Assembly (NCBI RefSeq): GCF_003610775.1
Contig: NZ_RAQO01000009.1
Coordinates: 62,001 to 126,000 of the forward strand
DNA length: 64,000 nucleotides
Reading direction: 5' to 3'
From: Alginatibacterium sediminis
GTDB lineage: Bacteria; Pseudomonadota; Gammaproteobacteria; Enterobacterales; Celerinatantimonadaceae
Positions 47,545 to 57,696 of this stretch are shown one piece after another. Numbering within the stretch: position 1 is the first letter of the stretch; every line of letters starts with the position of its first letter. Under the pieces are notes generated by a model, which had not been told where the DNA came from, did not search any database, and saw only the letters and a list, made by a program, of their open reading frames with translations. The position numbers and the translations under genes were made by a program.

Positions 47545-48678
47545 ATGGCTATCGCAAAAAGTTTTGAACAAGAGTTGGCGAACATGGACTGGGATCACCA
47601 GCGCATGCAACTCTTTGGCGTCAATGCCAGCTCGGTTGAAGCGGCAATCGCCAAAGCACAGCGAGGACAACGCTTAGCTCTACACGATTTCCAAGCTTTA
47701 ATCTCGCCCGCTGCTGCGGACTACTTGGAAACGATGGCTCAATTGAGTCAACAGATTACCCAGCAACGCTTTGGCAAAACACAACAGCTTTATATACCGC
47801 TGTATCTTAGTAATTTATGTAGCAATATTTGCAGTTACTGTGGTTTCTCTATGGAGAATAAAATACGCCGCAAAACTTTAGATATGAGCGAACTTGAAGA
47901 CGAGCTCTTAGCCATCAAAGACTGGGGTTTTGAGCACATTCTATTGGTAACAGGTGAGTCTGAGCGCCGAGTGGGTATGGATTACTTTCGTCAAGTTTTA
48001 CCCAAAGTTAAGCAACATTTTTCACACTTGAGCATGGAAGTTCAGCCCTTAGAGAAAAAGGAATATCAAGAGTTACAAAGCCTTGGGCTGGACGCGGTAT
48101 TGGTCTATCAAGAAACCTACCATCGGGCTCACTATGCTCAGGTTCATGTTAAAGGCAAAAAAAGTGATTTTAACTATCGTTTAGATACCGCTGAGCGCCT
48201 TGGTGAAGTTGGAATGAAAAAAATAGGACTTGGGGTTTTGCTTGGTTTAAGTGACTGGCGGGTGGATAGCTACTATCTAGCTATGCATCTACAGTATTTA
48301 CAAAAACGTTACTGGCGTAGTAAATTTTCGATTTCCTTTCCACGCTTACGTCCCTGTGAAACAGGGTTTCAACCGCGTTCGCTGATTGATGAGCGTCAGC
48401 TATTGCAACTGATTTGCGCTTATCGCCTATTTCAGCCTGATGTCGATATTTCACTTTCAACCCGAGAATCAGCGCATTTTAGAGACAACGTTATCGCTTT
48501 AGGGGTGACCACAATGAGTGCGTTCAGTAGTACTCAGCCTGGTGGCTATGCTCAAAACAGCCAGCAATCTTTAGAGCAATTTTCAATAGATGATAATCGC
48601 ACTCCAAACCAAGTGGTAGCTGCAATTCAAAAAGCGGGCTATCAGGCGGTTTGGAAAGATTGGGACAGTCACCTATAG
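47545..48678 (+). CDS. thiH: 2-Iminoacetate synthase (tyrosine lyase, radical SAM)
   Basis: Radical-SAM enzyme of 377 residues that cleaves tyrosine to dehydroglycine and p-cresol for ThiG. The iron-sulfur motif is CSNICSYCGF (CX3CX2C) near residue 92, preceded by LYIPLYLSNL. HILLVTGESERRVGMDYF and SFPRLRPCETGFQPRS are typical of ThiH. It is the last recognised thi gene; no terminator is evident after it. The presence of thiH rather than thiO indicates an oxygen-independent thiazole route, as in E. coli. Confidence 0.95.
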   Translation: MAIAKSFEQELANMDWDHQRMQLFGVNASSVEAAIAKAQRGQRLALHDFQALISPAAADYLETMAQLSQQITQQRFGKTQQLYIPLYLSNLCSNICSYCGFSMENKIRRKTLDMSELEDELLAIKDWGFEHILLVTGESERRVGMDYFRQVLPKVKQHFSHLSMEVQPLEKKEYQELQSLGLDAVLVYQETYHRAHYAQVHVKGKKSDFNYRLDTAERLGEVGMKKIGLGVLLGLSDWRVDSYYLAMHLQYLQKRYWRSKFSISFPRLRPCETGFQPRSLIDERQLLQLICAYRLFQPDVDISLSTRESAHFRDNVIALGVTTMSAFSSTQPGGYAQNSQQSLEQFSIDDNRTPNQVVAAIQKAGYQAVWKDWDSHL

Positions 48679-48768
48679 TTATAGGCGCGAATTGTTATCA
48701 GTATCGCTTGCCATAGTGCTAGCGACTGAGCCACAATTTATAGCTAATCGAATTAATGGAGTAAATTG

Positions 48769-49314
48769 ATGTTGAAGCTAAATCCGATATTTGCAGGTCT
48801 TACAATGATGGTTCTCGGAGGCTTGGCGCAAGCTAGTGAGACATCGACAGTAGGTGCTCTAGAAATGATTCAAGTTGAGGAAGCCCAGCTTGAATTCTTA
48901 ACTCGTATTGATACAGGCGCTGCAAGCACATCGATACATGCTATCAATCTCCGCCTTGAAAGTGGTGATGAAATTATCGACCAAGACGGTATGTCCGAAG
49001 CTGAGCTTCAAGACAAAGTGAAACCAGAAATGGAAAGTCATATTGGCCAGAAGTTGGTGTTTTCTACCGAAAATGAGAAGGGTGTCGAAACTGAAGTAAA
49101 AGCAGTTATTTCAGATGTCATTGGGGTGCGTAACTCACAAGGTAAAGAGTACCGCTACAAAGTGAAGCTGGATTTGCGTTGGCAAGATGACCATAAAGAA
49201 GTGGCAGTGAATCTTAGAGATCGTAGTAAAATGGAATACAAGCTATTGATTGGCCGCGATTGGCTTGAAGGTGACTACTTAGTTGATGTTGAGCGCAATA
49301 AAGACTTAGACTAA
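48769..49314 (+). CDS. Exported retropepsin-like protein (Zn_protease/RimK-associated family)
   Basis: Protein of 181 residues with a signal peptide ending around AQA (about 23). The central motif LTRIDTGAASTSIHA is the aspartic-protease-like DTGA signature, and IGRDWLEGDYLVDVE follows near the C-terminus, as in Pfam family PF05618. The older family name, ATP-dependent zinc protease, is not supported by a visible ATP or zinc motif; retropepsin-like describes the fold better. Start ATG 48769 has GGAG 7 nt upstream. It is probably periplasmic and unrelated to its thi and xyl neighbours. Confidence 0.8.
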   Translation: MLKLNPIFAGLTMMVLGGLAQASETSTVGALEMIQVEEAQLEFLTRIDTGAASTSIHAINLRLESGDEIIDQDGMSEAELQDKVKPEMESHIGQKLVFSTENEKGVETEVKAVISDVIGVRNSQGKEYRYKVKLDLRWQDDHKEVAVNLRDRSKMEYKLLIGRDWLEGDYLVDVERNKDLD

Positions 49315-49334
49315 GAGCGCGATAAATACTAACG

Positions 49335-49364
49335 AAAAAGCCGAGGCAAATGCTTCGGCTTTTG
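49335..49364. terminator. Bidirectional terminator between convergent genes
   Basis: AAGCCGAGGC pairs with GCTTCGGCTT with one G-U pair around a 4-nt loop. A-residues precede it and T-residues follow, serving both the protease-like gene and convergent xylA. Confidence 0.82.
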
Positions 49365-49391
49365 TATATCTATGTATCACTAAACTTAAGT

Positions 49392-50711
49392 TTAGCCATA
49401 GATGTGGCGGTTAATCACGTTCTCAAGACGCTCTTGCGCACCTGAAACGTGCTTAGGATCTAGCTCTTTACTAATGGCGTGTTTGGCAAGGCTTTCTAAG
49501 CTGAAATTACCAGCAAGTACGTCTTTACCAAAGTCTGTGCTCCAGCCTGCATAACGCTTGGCGATAGACTTGCTAAGCTCGTCGCTTTCAATCAATGAAG
49601 CCGCTTTTTCTAGCGCTAGTGCACAAGTATCCATGCCGCCGATATGAGCGTGGAAGAAATCAATTGGGTCGATACTTTGACGACGAAGTTTAGTATCAAA
49701 CATCAAGCCACCTGTGGTAAAGCCGCCAGCTTTAAGAATGTCATGCATAACTGGCGTCCATTCTTCTACACTGTTCGGGAATTGATCCGTATCCCAACCT
49801 AGCTGCGCATCGCCGCGGTTTGCATCAATTGAACCGAATAATCCTAGTGAAATAGCAGTCGCGATTTCATGGTGGAACGAATGACCCGCTAAGGTTGCGT
49901 GGTTAACTTCGATGTTAACTTTAATTTCGTTTTCTAAACCAAATTGCTTCAAGAAGCCATAAACCGTTGCCGTATCATAGTCGTACTGATGCTTGGTTGG
50001 TTCAGCTGGTTTAGGCTCGATAAGGATAGTGCCTTTAAAGCCAATCTTATGTTTGTGCTCAACAACCATTTGGAAGAAGCGACCAAGTTGCTCGCGTTCT
50101 TGGCGCAAGTCGGTATTTAGTAGTGTTTCGTAACCTTCACGACCACCCCAAAGTACGTAGTTCTCACCACCAAGTGCATGGGTTGCGTTCATGGCCGTAA
50201 AGACTTGAGTTGCCGCATAAGCGAATACTTCTGGATCTGGGTTTGACCCCGCACCTGACATATAACGAGCATGTGAGAATGCGTTTGCAGTGCCCCACAT
50301 TAGTTTCATGCCAGTTTCATCTTGTTTCTTGCCTAGCACGTCCATCATCACTTTCATGTTTTCGACGTACTCTTTGATGCTGTTACCTTGCGGTGCTACA
50401 TCGATATCGTGAAATGAGTAGTAGTTCACACCTAATTTCGTGAACAAATCAAAAGCTGCATCAGCTTTCATTTTTGCCATGTCCATTTCATTACCAGGGC
50501 GCTGCCATGGACGGTCAAAAGTACCGGCTCCAAAAATATCGTAGCCATTCCAGCAGAAGTTATGCCAGTAGCAAGCAGAAAAGCGCAGGTGCTCGGCCAT
50601 GGTTTTACCAAGGATGACCTTTTTCGCGTCGTAATGACGGAATGCGAGTGGGTTAGTCGATTGAGTTCCCTCAAACACGACTTTTTTTAAATCGCCAAAA
50701 TAGTTCGACAT
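49392..50711 (-). CDS. xylA: Xylose isomerase
   Basis: TIM-barrel enzyme of 439 residues that converts D-xylose to D-xylulose. Group II features are the N-terminal [33 protein letters not shown] with the catalytic His, [27 protein letters not shown], and the metal-ligand region [15 protein letters not shown] and [17 protein letters not shown]. Start ATG 50711 has AGGAG 7 nt upstream; the frame opens earlier at 50801 but that would add 30 residues not seen in the family. It is divergent from xylR, and no xylB follows it. Confidence 0.97.
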   Translation of the reverse strand: MSNYFGDLKKVVFEGTQSTNPLAFRHYDAKKVILGKTMAEHLRFSACYWHNFCWNGYDIFGAGTFDRPWQRPGNEMDMAKMKADAAFDLFTKLGVNYYSFHDIDVAPQGNSIKEYVENMKVMMDVLGKKQDETGMKLMWGTANAFSHARYMSGAGSNPDPEVFAYAATQVFTAMNATHALGGENYVLWGGREGYETLLNTDLRQEREQLGRFFQMVVEHKHKIGFKGTILIEPKPAEPTKHQYDYDTATVYGFLKQFGLENEIKVNIEVNHATLAGHSFHHEIATAISLGLFGSIDANRGDAQLGWDTDQFPNSVEEWTPVMHDILKAGGFTTGGLMFDTKLRRQSIDPIDFFHAHIGGMDTCALALEKAASLIESDELSKSIAKRYAGWSTDFGKDVLAGNFSLESLAKHAISKELDPKHVSGAQERLENVINRHIYG

Positions 50712-51012
50712 GAAGTGCTCCTGTTGCCCTGATTTGAAACGTAAGTGTTCAGGGGGTGCGTTGAATGTGCCCCCATTGTTGAGAGTTCTTTGTCTTTGCA
50801 CAATTATGAAAAATACCCAAGCTTATTTTGCTATTTACTTTTCGTGCGCTAGCTCTCACTTTAATTAGTGTTAACGCTAACTTTTGTTGCTTATTTTATA
50901 AGAATTGTAGTATTCGTTGCTCGTTGAGATGCAATGTGCCCTAATAAAAGAATCAGTTAGGCGCCATCATTTATGTATTTTCGCGATTAATCTTCCGATT
51001 TTTGAGGACTCT
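50712..51012. promoter_or_regulatory. xylA/xylR divergent region with a LacI-type operator
   Basis: The 301-bp gap carries GTTAACGCTAAC at 50870-50881, which fits the LacI-family pattern GTTAnCGnTAAC. The rest is AT-rich and holds the promoters of both genes. Sites for the AraC-type XylR probably exist here, but I could not place them with confidence. Confidence 0.45.
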
Positions 51013-52197
51013 ATGTTCAGTAAACGCTATAAGATCACGCTGCTGTTTAATGCCAATAAAGTATATGACCGCCAAGTCATCCAAGGTATCGGTGATTACC
51101 TCCAAGCTTCACAGTGTGACTGGGATGTTTTTTTGGAGGAGGACTTCGTTAGTCGATTAGACAGTTTATCGCGCTGGCATGGCGACGGCATTATTGCTGA
51201 CTTTGATGATCCCGAGGTCGCTAAAGTATTACAAGATAAAAACGTTCCAGTGGTTGCGGTTGGCAGTTCTTTCCAGAATCCGGCTCAGTATCCTGATCTT
51301 CCCTATGTTGCAACTGACAACGAAGCCTTAGTCCAAGCAGCTTTTGAGCATTTGCGACTCAAAGGTCTAGAGCATTTTGCCTTTTACGGCATGCCAGAAA
51401 ATCCCAATAATCGCTGGGCTATAGAGCGCGAACAATTATTTCAAAAAGTAGTGAATGCCAATGGTTACGAGTGCTCTATTTATCGCGGTTTAGAAACCAC
51501 CCCCGATAGCTGGCAGTATGCAATTAATCGATTAGCTGATTGGGTTCAGTCGCTGCCTCATCCGGTTGGTGTGCTAGCGGTGTCAGACGCGCGCGCACGT
51601 CATATTTTACAAGTTTGCGATCATTTGGGATTAATCGTGCCAGACCGTCTCTCTGTGATCGGCATTGACGACGAAGATTTAACTCGCCATTTGAGTCGAG
51701 TATCGTTAAGTTCGGTGGCTCAGGGCTGCCGTAGTATGGGGTTTGAAGCGGCCCGACTGCTGCACAAACAGCTGCAAGGTCAAACGGTTCGCTCGGTGCG
51801 AAAACTGATTGGTCCGGATCGCGTTATTGAGCGTCAATCGACCGATTTTAAAGCACTCAGCGACCCCTATGTTATCCAAGCGATGCACTTTATTCGACAC
51901 AATGCTTGTAAGGGGATCAAGGTCGATCAAGTGCTCGATTTTGTGAAGGTTTCGCGATCCAATTTGGAGAACCGTTTTAAAGATGATATTGGTCATTCGG
52001 TACACCAGGAAATCCATCAGGCTAAGCTCAATCAGGCAATGAACTTGCTACGAAATACCGACCTATCAACTAACGATATTGCGGAACTATGCGGCTATCC
52101 ATCACTGCAATATATGTACGCGGTATTTAAGAAAGACATGGGGATGACACCAAAGGCTTATCGTTTAAGCTTCAACAATGATCCTGAAAGTGCGTAA
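51013..52197 (+). CDS. xylR: Xylose operon regulator, AraC type
   Basis: Regulator of 394 residues, near the 392 of E. coli XylR. The N-terminal two thirds form a LacI-like sugar-binding domain (YKITLLFNANKVYDRQVIQGI, GIIADFDDPEV, VLAVSDARARHILQVCDHLGL, SVIGIDDEDL). The C-terminal third has an AraC HTH (VSRSNLENRF, LLRNTDLSTNDIAELCGYPSLQYMYAVFKKDMGMTPKAYR in parts). Start ATG 51013 has GAGG 5 nt upstream. It is divergent from xylA. It probably activates xylA and the distant xylFGH on binding xylose. Confidence 0.93.
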   Translation: MFSKRYKITLLFNANKVYDRQVIQGIGDYLQASQCDWDVFLEEDFVSRLDSLSRWHGDGIIADFDDPEVAKVLQDKNVPVVAVGSSFQNPAQYPDLPYVATDNEALVQAAFEHLRLKGLEHFAFYGMPENPNNRWAIEREQLFQKVVNANGYECSIYRGLETTPDSWQYAINRLADWVQSLPHPVGVLAVSDARARHILQVCDHLGLIVPDRLSVIGIDDEDLTRHLSRVSLSSVAQGCRSMGFEAARLLHKQLQGQTVRSVRKLIGPDRVIERQSTDFKALSDPYVIQAMHFIRHNACKGIKVDQVLDFVKVSRSNLENRFKDDIGHSVHQEIHQAKLNQAMNLLRNTDLSTNDIAELCGYPSLQYMYAVFKKDMGMTPKAYRLSFNNDPESA

Positions 52198-52261
52198 TTA
52201 TTCTTTTATTGTGTATTTTTATTCTATAGTATGAACTTATGGATTTCTTTTAAGGAAAACA

Positions 52262-53155
52262 ATGAAAGCGATAAACAAAGTTGCAGTGGTGGGTGGAACC
52301 CATGGTAACGAATTCACCGGTGTCTATTTGGTTAAGCAATGGCGAGAAAACCCAGAGCTTATTGAGCGTTCGAGCTTAGATGTTACAACGGTCTTAGCAA
52401 ATTCTCCAGCTCATGATGCTAATCGTCGCTACTTAGATTCGGATTTAAATCGACAGTTTAAACTCGACGATTTAAATAACCATGAGCTTACAAATTATGA
52501 GCAATCGCGAGCTAAAGCTTTAAACCAGCAGCTTGGGCCAAAAGAAAATCCTAAAACTGATTTTATTATCGACCTGCATAATACAACGTCGAATATGGGG
52601 CCTTGTGTTTTGTTATTGCAACAAGACCCTATTTACAATTTGTTAGCGGGATATTTGAAACTTCATATGCCTGAAGTGGTAATCGTTAGAGACGACGATC
52701 ACCTGGCTCGTGCCGATCACCAATTGTTGGCTACCACCGCTCGCTATGGCGTGATCATTGAGATTGGTCCACAACCACAATCGGTGCTGCGCCATGATGT
52801 TATTGATCAAATGCAGTCGATAACTGGTTTGATCTTGGATTTCTTGCAAGCTTACAACCAGCAAAGCTTGCCGGAACTACCGCAGACTATTGATGCATTT
52901 CGGTACATCGACAGTATAAAACTGCCCCTTTCCGAGTCTGGAGAACGTTTAGGTATGGTGCATCGGTCGGTACAAGACCAAGATTTCACGATGCTTAATC
53001 CTGGCGACCCTCTATTTCAGATGTTTAGCGGTGAAACCATCTATTATGAGGGCGAGCACGCTGTGTATCCTGCGTTTATCAACGAAGCTGCTTACTACGA
53101 TAATAATTTAGCCATGTCGATGCATGAAGCGGTGAAAATAAAAGTCTACTCTTAG
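52262..53155 (+). CDS. Aspartoacylase-like zinc hydrolase (AstE/AspA family)
   Basis: Zinc carboxypeptidase-fold enzyme of 297 residues. Zinc ligands and substrate residues are visible in VVGGTHGNEFTG (His and Glu), LANSPAHDANRRYLDSDLNR and IIDLHNTTSNMG (His). The length and the DLHNTTSNMG block match aspartoacylase or aminoacylase-3, which split N-acetylaspartate or related N-acyl amino acids. E. coli AstE is more distant. It stands alone between xylR and a terminator; the true substrate is not known. Confidence 0.82.
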   Translation: MKAINKVAVVGGTHGNEFTGVYLVKQWRENPELIERSSLDVTTVLANSPAHDANRRYLDSDLNRQFKLDDLNNHELTNYEQSRAKALNQQLGPKENPKTDFIIDLHNTTSNMGPCVLLLQQDPIYNLLAGYLKLHMPEVVIVRDDDHLARADHQLLATTARYGVIIEIGPQPQSVLRHDVIDQMQSITGLILDFLQAYNQQSLPELPQTIDAFRYIDSIKLPLSESGERLGMVHRSVQDQDFTMLNPGDPLFQMFSGETIYYEGEHAVYPAFINEAAYYDNNLAMSMHEAVKIKVYS

Positions 53156-53180
53156 ATTTTGAATTAGATTTATATTTAGT

Positions 53181-53208
53181 AAAAGGCCATCTTTGATGGC
53201 CTTTTTTG
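53181..53208 (+). terminator. Terminator after the aspartoacylase-like gene
   Basis: AAAAGGCCATC pairs with GATGGCCTTTT around a 3-nt loop, and the T-run continues to 53207. Confidence 0.9.
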
Positions 53209-53305
53209 TACATATGGTTTGCAGACGCTACAAGCTTATAGAATTTTCTTGGACTTGCAGGCTTGAGCTGCTCTAATCAATTTTTCTTTAATCGAGGTTT
53301 GGGCT

Positions 53306-54193
53306 GTGTCTCAAAAAAAGTCCTATTTGTATGGCCTTGCCGCCGTCTTAATGTGGTCCACAGTTGCCACCGCTTTTAAGCTTTCTCTGGAAATGCTACA
53401 ACCGATGCAACTGGTACTTTTGGCCAGTGCGACATCTATTCTAGTTTTATTGGTGATTCTAAGTTTCCAAAAACGCCTGTATTTAGTTGCTCAATGTATA
53501 CAACAGCGACCTTGGTATTACTTGAGTCTTGGTGTCATCAACCCCTTTTTATATTACGCCGTATTGTTTGCAGCCTACGATCTACTGCCGGCTCAACAAG
53601 CGCAGTCGCTCAACTATACCTGGGCAATTACCTTATCCTTGTTGGCGGTTCCATTCTTAGGGCACAAGCTACGTGCAGTTGATTTAGTAGCCATGTTGTT
53701 TGGGTACTTGGGGGTGGTGGTTATTGCTACTCGTGGTCAAATCATGAGTATGCAATTTGATAGCCTCAGTGGGGTTGGATTAGCACTATTAAGTACCTTG
53801 ATATGGGCAGGTTATTGGATTTTGAACACGCGTAATCAGGCTGATGCCGTCGCTAGTTTACTCGCCGCATTTTTACTCGGATTTCCGATTATTTTAGTCG
53901 CTTGTTATTTCAGTGTGGGTCTGCCTAGTTTTAATCCTAAAGCGTGGCTTGCTGCGAGTTATGTGGGTATTTTCGAAATGGGAATCGCTTTTGTATGCTG
54001 GGTTAAAGCCTTAAAACTAAGTAATAACACCGCCAAGATAAGTAATCTAATTTTCATCTCGCCATTTTTATCACTATTTTTCATTAGTCATTTTTTAGAT
54101 GAGCCCATTGAATCAGCAACCTTTATAGGGCTGGCAATGATAGTTGTTGGTTTACTAATTAGCCAAAAAAAGTCGAAAACCAAGCAATCTTAA
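53306..54193 (+). CDS. EamA/DMT-family transporter
   Basis: Integral membrane protein of 295 residues with ten predicted TM helices in two EamA repeats. The first repeat includes AAVLMWSTVATAFKLSL and LNYTWAITLSLLAVPFLGH; the second includes ALLSTLIWAGYWILNTRN and ISNLIFISPFLSLFFISHFLDEP. Members export or import small metabolites; the substrate is not evident. Translation starts at GTG 53306, with GAGG about 9 nt upstream. It is independent of fadD, 78 bp downstream on the same strand. Confidence 0.83.
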   Translation: MSQKKSYLYGLAAVLMWSTVATAFKLSLEMLQPMQLVLLASATSILVLLVILSFQKRLYLVAQCIQQRPWYYLSLGVINPFLYYAVLFAAYDLLPAQQAQSLNYTWAITLSLLAVPFLGHKLRAVDLVAMLFGYLGVVVIATRGQIMSMQFDSLSGVGLALLSTLIWAGYWILNTRNQADAVASLLAAFLLGFPIILVACYFSVGLPSFNPKAWLAASYVGIFEMGIAFVCWVKALKLSNNTAKISNLIFISPFLSLFFISHFLDEPIESATFIGLAMIVVGLLISQKKSKTKQS

Positions 54194-54271
54194 TATTTTT
54201 GAGTTACAGCAATGAAATCTGATTAAGTCTGTGGCAGATTAGCGCGCGAAGCAATAATAGAGAATAAGTAG

Positions 54272-55927
54272 ATGCGCAAGCCTTGGTTAGATCATAACCC
54301 GACCGATGTTCCAGCTGAAATAAGCTGTGAGCAATTTAAGAATCTGGGTGACTTTTTCGAACAGCAATGTCAGCGCTTTTCAGAGCGAACCGCATTCGTA
54401 AATATGGGTTATGAGCTCAGTTATGCACAACTTGAAGAGCAAAGCCGTCATTTTTCAGCCTATTTGCGGCATGAGCTTAAGCTCGAAAAGGGTACTCGCG
54501 TAGGCTTAATGATGCCCAACCTATTGCAATATCCAATTGCATTGTTTGGGGTACTACGCGCTGGTTTAGTCGCGGTTAATATCAACCCTCTTTACACGGC
54601 GCGCGAGCTCGAACATCAATTGGTCGACTCTGAAGCTGAAGTGATTGTTGTGGTAGATAACTTCGCCAGCACGCTAGAAGCCGTTGTCAAAAAGACCCAG
54701 GTCAAGCACGTTATCATGACTCGTATCGGCGATATGCTGGCATTGCCCAAGCGAACTTTAGTTAACTTTGTGGTTAAGTACGTAAAACGCATGGTGCCGA
54801 GCTATCACCTTCCTGATGCAAAATCATTTCGCTACTGTCTTAAGTTAGGTGCTGAACATAACTTTCTAGCCCCTGAAATCAAGCAAAGTGACATGGCATT
54901 TTTGCAATATACCGGCGGTACTACGGGGGTTGCAAAAGGAGCAATTCTTAGTCACGCAGCTATTCTCACCAACGTGGTACAGGTATTTGGTCACTTTGCA
55001 CCACGAACTTTGTACCAAGACGAGAAAGTGGTTACTCCGTTGCCCTTGTATCATATCTTTGCCAATACGGTCAGCTTGATGTTGGTGATGTATTTAGGTG
55101 GTAGCAATCTACTGATAACCAATCCTCGCGATATGGACGGCTTTATTGGTGAGCTTAAAAAATACCCCTTCACGCTAATATTTGGCTTAAATACCTTGTT
55201 TGTGGGCCTGTTGCGCCACCCGGAGTTTTCCAAACTTGATTTTAGTACCTACCGACTCGCAATCGCAGGCGGTATGTCGACCCAAGAAAGTGTGGCCAAG
55301 CAATGGCATGAGGTTACAGGCTCGCCGATAATTGAGGGCTATGGTCTGACCGAATGTGCGCCGGTTGTTGCGGCAGGTATGCATACTGAACAAGCGTTTG
55401 TGCCAGGCATTGGGGTGCCGATGCCGAGCACTTTAATAAAAATAGTCGACAGCAATGAACAAGAGTTAGCAACTGGCGAGCTTGGGGAGTTATGGATTAA
55501 AGGCCCGCAACTGATGGATGGTTATTGGAAACGAGAGCAAGATAGCGCTGAAGCCATCACCGCTGATGGCTGGTTTCGCTCAGGCGATATGGGCTATATG
55601 GATGAAAGAGGCCGTTTTTACGTGGTTGATCGTAGTAAAGACATGTTGTTGGTTTCGGGGTTCAACGTTTATCCAAGCGAAATTGAAGAGATCCTAATGA
55701 GCCACCCCGAGGTTAAGGAAGCAGCAGTGATTGGTGTGGACGATGACATTACCGGACAAACTGTTAAAGCGGTGCTGGTATTAAAAGGTCCGCCAGTGAA
55801 CGAAAAAGAATTGAAACAATTTTGCCGTAAGCAACTCACTGCGTATAAGGTGCCCCGTCTCTATGAATTTAGAGACGAGTTACCAAAGTCAGCAGTGGGT
55901 AAAGTTCTTAAGAAGAACTTGCAGTAG
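54272..55927 (+). CDS. fadD: Long-chain fatty acid-CoA ligase
   Basis: AMP-forming acyl-CoA ligase of 551 residues that activates long-chain fatty acids for beta-oxidation. It aligns along its length with E. coli FadD: MPNLLQYPIALFGVLRAGLVAVNINPLYTARELEHQL, the P-loop YTGGTTGVAKGA, PLPLYHIFANTVS, LLITNPRDMDGF, GYGLTECAPVV, GWFRSGDMGYMDERGRFYVVDRSKDM, and the late Lys in LPKSAVGKVLKKNL (each given in part). Its last 20 bp overlap the convergent ligase gene. Confidence 0.95.
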   Translation: MRKPWLDHNPTDVPAEISCEQFKNLGDFFEQQCQRFSERTAFVNMGYELSYAQLEEQSRHFSAYLRHELKLEKGTRVGLMMPNLLQYPIALFGVLRAGLVAVNINPLYTARELEHQLVDSEAEVIVVVDNFASTLEAVVKKTQVKHVIMTRIGDMLALPKRTLVNFVVKYVKRMVPSYHLPDAKSFRYCLKLGAEHNFLAPEIKQSDMAFLQYTGGTTGVAKGAILSHAAILTNVVQVFGHFAPRTLYQDEKVVTPLPLYHIFANTVSLMLVMYLGGSNLLITNPRDMDGFIGELKKYPFTLIFGLNTLFVGLLRHPEFSKLDFSTYRLAIAGGMSTQESVAKQWHEVTGSPIIEGYGLTECAPVVAAGMHTEQAFVPGIGVPMPSTLIKIVDSNEQELATGELGELWIKGPQLMDGYWKREQDSAEAITADGWFRSGDMGYMDERGRFYVVDRSKDMLLVSGFNVYPSEIEEILMSHPEVKEAAVIGVDDDITGQTVKAVLVLKGPPVNEKELKQFCRKQLTAYKVPRLYEFRDELPKSAVGKVLKKNLQ

Positions 55928-57686
55928 AGAGTGTGGGTTTACCTTCGCTAAGCCCAATACCTTGGCTTTGACTGGTATCACTACTTGAGCTGGTCGCGCT
56001 GCTCTGGGGCAGCTCGGCTTGTAATAAGCTTGATTTAGGGAACAGTTCGCGACCTTGCTGGCGTATATTATCAGATAGTTGTATTTGACCTAGCTGCTGA
56101 TAGGCCAAACTTAGGTTGTGATAAAGCTCAGGTCTAGGGAAATTAGCAATTTTCTCTTTTGACCATTCCACATAGGCTTCTAATTCATCATCTAGCCCTA
56201 ATACTAAGCCTGCCCTTAAACGATACGTCATACTGTTGTATTCGACTTTGGTCAGCATAGGGAAAGGATTGACTATTTGTTCAAGTAAAACCACAGAGGC
56301 TTCTGGGTTGCGCTCGTATTTCACAATCAAATCAACGGTCTTAAGCCCGGTTAGCATAAATGCCGAGGTCAAAATGGGGATCAGTATTGCGAAACAACGC
56401 AGTGCAAAATCATAGAGCACGTTTTGGCTTTTCAGTGCTTGGGTGTCATGCAGCACCAGAAATACCACAAACAAAAACAGCAACCACAGCACTGCAGCAT
56501 GATAGAAAGGGTATTCAGTCATGCAGTGGAATAAAATTGGAAAGAGTAAACCAAAATAAAAACTGCCGCGTTTCCAACCGCGACTAAACATCACTTTGGT
56601 TAGGTAGAGACTAAAACCAACAATTGCGATTACGGGTAGCAATCCACCTTCAACGCCCCACAAAAATAGCTCATTGTGGGGATGGGCCATATTGGGCTGG
56701 AAATCGTTGATAATGCCTTGTTGGTTGTAGAGCAATTGCTGATGATGGTAGTGGCTATCAAAACCGCCATAGCCCCAACCCAACAGTGGTTTTGCGGCGA
56801 TCATCAATAAACAAGTGAAATAAATAGTTTCGCGAATCGACACCGACTTTGCCACTTCAATGGCTTCACCCGAAATCAAAATCGCCGCTAAGTAGGGTAC
56901 CAACACCCCGAGTAAACAGGCAACGAGCCAAGTTTGTAGATAAGCTTTTCGAGCGCGTTGATACAGCCAGGGTGCCATCAACACCAGGCTTATAGCGTAT
57001 GCAATAGTGCTGGTGCGTGAAGCGTTTTGCATGACCATCCAGCCCGCAGCCGCTGAACTGATGGTAATTAAGGCTAGTTGCCAGTTTTTGAGTTTGGAAT
57101 TGGTGCAGATTAAGTAGGCTGAAATCAGTGGTCCGAATAAAAAGAAGCTTGAAGCGGGATTGGGTTGTTGGAAAATCGCATAAGGCCGGCGATATCCTGT
57201 GGTGTTGAACCCCATCCAGTTTCCGATTTCAAAGAAATAACGTTGGCTAAAGCCATAGGCCGCTTCAATAATAACCGCCACTAAGATTAAGTAACAAATA
57301 ATGTTGATGTGGCGGCGTTCAAACCGGAACTGAAAAAATGCCAACAGCATCAGAACACCCGCACTGAGCGCCAACAGTCGCGGCAATGCTAAGCTTGCAA
57401 ATTGATTATTAGGGTAGAGCATCGGTATCCATAGACATAAAGTCATGACACTGACTGCAATGAGCGCTGGTGGGAAATAGACTTTTCGATTGAGGGAGAT
57501 TTGCCAAAGCCCAAGGCCAATTAGGGTGCTAATAAAAACCCAAGCGACTAGATTAATCGGTAGCTCGAGCCCGCTACCGCCCTGATTGTGTTGGAAGTAA
57601 TGCATACCAGCAAGCAGATAAACTGTCAGTACCAGCAAAAAAGAGCGCCGAAGTTTTGTCGGCGCGTTGGTTAAGGTTGAGTCCAT
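55908..57686 (-). CDS. Wzy/PglL-type O-antigen ligase or protein O-oligosaccharyltransferase
   Basis: Polytopic membrane protein of 592 residues with about 11-12 predicted TM helices. A large periplasmic loop (about 305-345) carries the conserved HPHNELFLWGVEGGLLPV motif of the Wzy_C family. YRRPYAIFQQPNPASSFFLFGPLISAY matches the PglL N-terminal signature, which favours protein O-glycosylation over LPS ligation. The C-terminus has a TPR-like stretch and a Ser-rich tail. No pilin gene is adjacent. It starts 10 bp after the uvrA stop, so it is probably read through from uvrA, and its end overlaps fadD by 20 bp. Confidence 0.82.
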   Translation of the reverse strand: MDSTLTNAPTKLRRSFLLVLTVYLLAGMHYFQHNQGGSGLELPINLVAWVFISTLIGLGLWQISLNRKVYFPPALIAVSVMTLCLWIPMLYPNNQFASLALPRLLALSAGVLMLLAFFQFRFERRHINIICYLILVAVIIEAAYGFSQRYFFEIGNWMGFNTTGYRRPYAIFQQPNPASSFFLFGPLISAYLICTNSKLKNWQLALITISSAAAGWMVMQNASRTSTIAYAISLVLMAPWLYQRARKAYLQTWLVACLLGVLVPYLAAILISGEAIEVAKSVSIRETIYFTCLLMIAAKPLLGWGYGGFDSHYHHQQLLYNQQGIINDFQPNMAHPHNELFLWGVEGGLLPVIAIVGFSLYLTKVMFSRGWKRGSFYFGLLFPILFHCMTEYPFYHAAVLWLLFLFVVFLVLHDTQALKSQNVLYDFALRCFAILIPILTSAFMLTGLKTVDLIVKYERNPEASVVLLEQIVNPFPMLTKVEYNSMTYRLRAGLVLGLDDELEAYVEWSKEKIANFPRPELYHNLSLAYQQLGQIQLSDNIRQQGRELFPKSSLLQAELPQSSATSSSSDTSQSQGIGLSEGKPTLSTASSS

Positions 57687-57696
57687 ATAAAACTAA

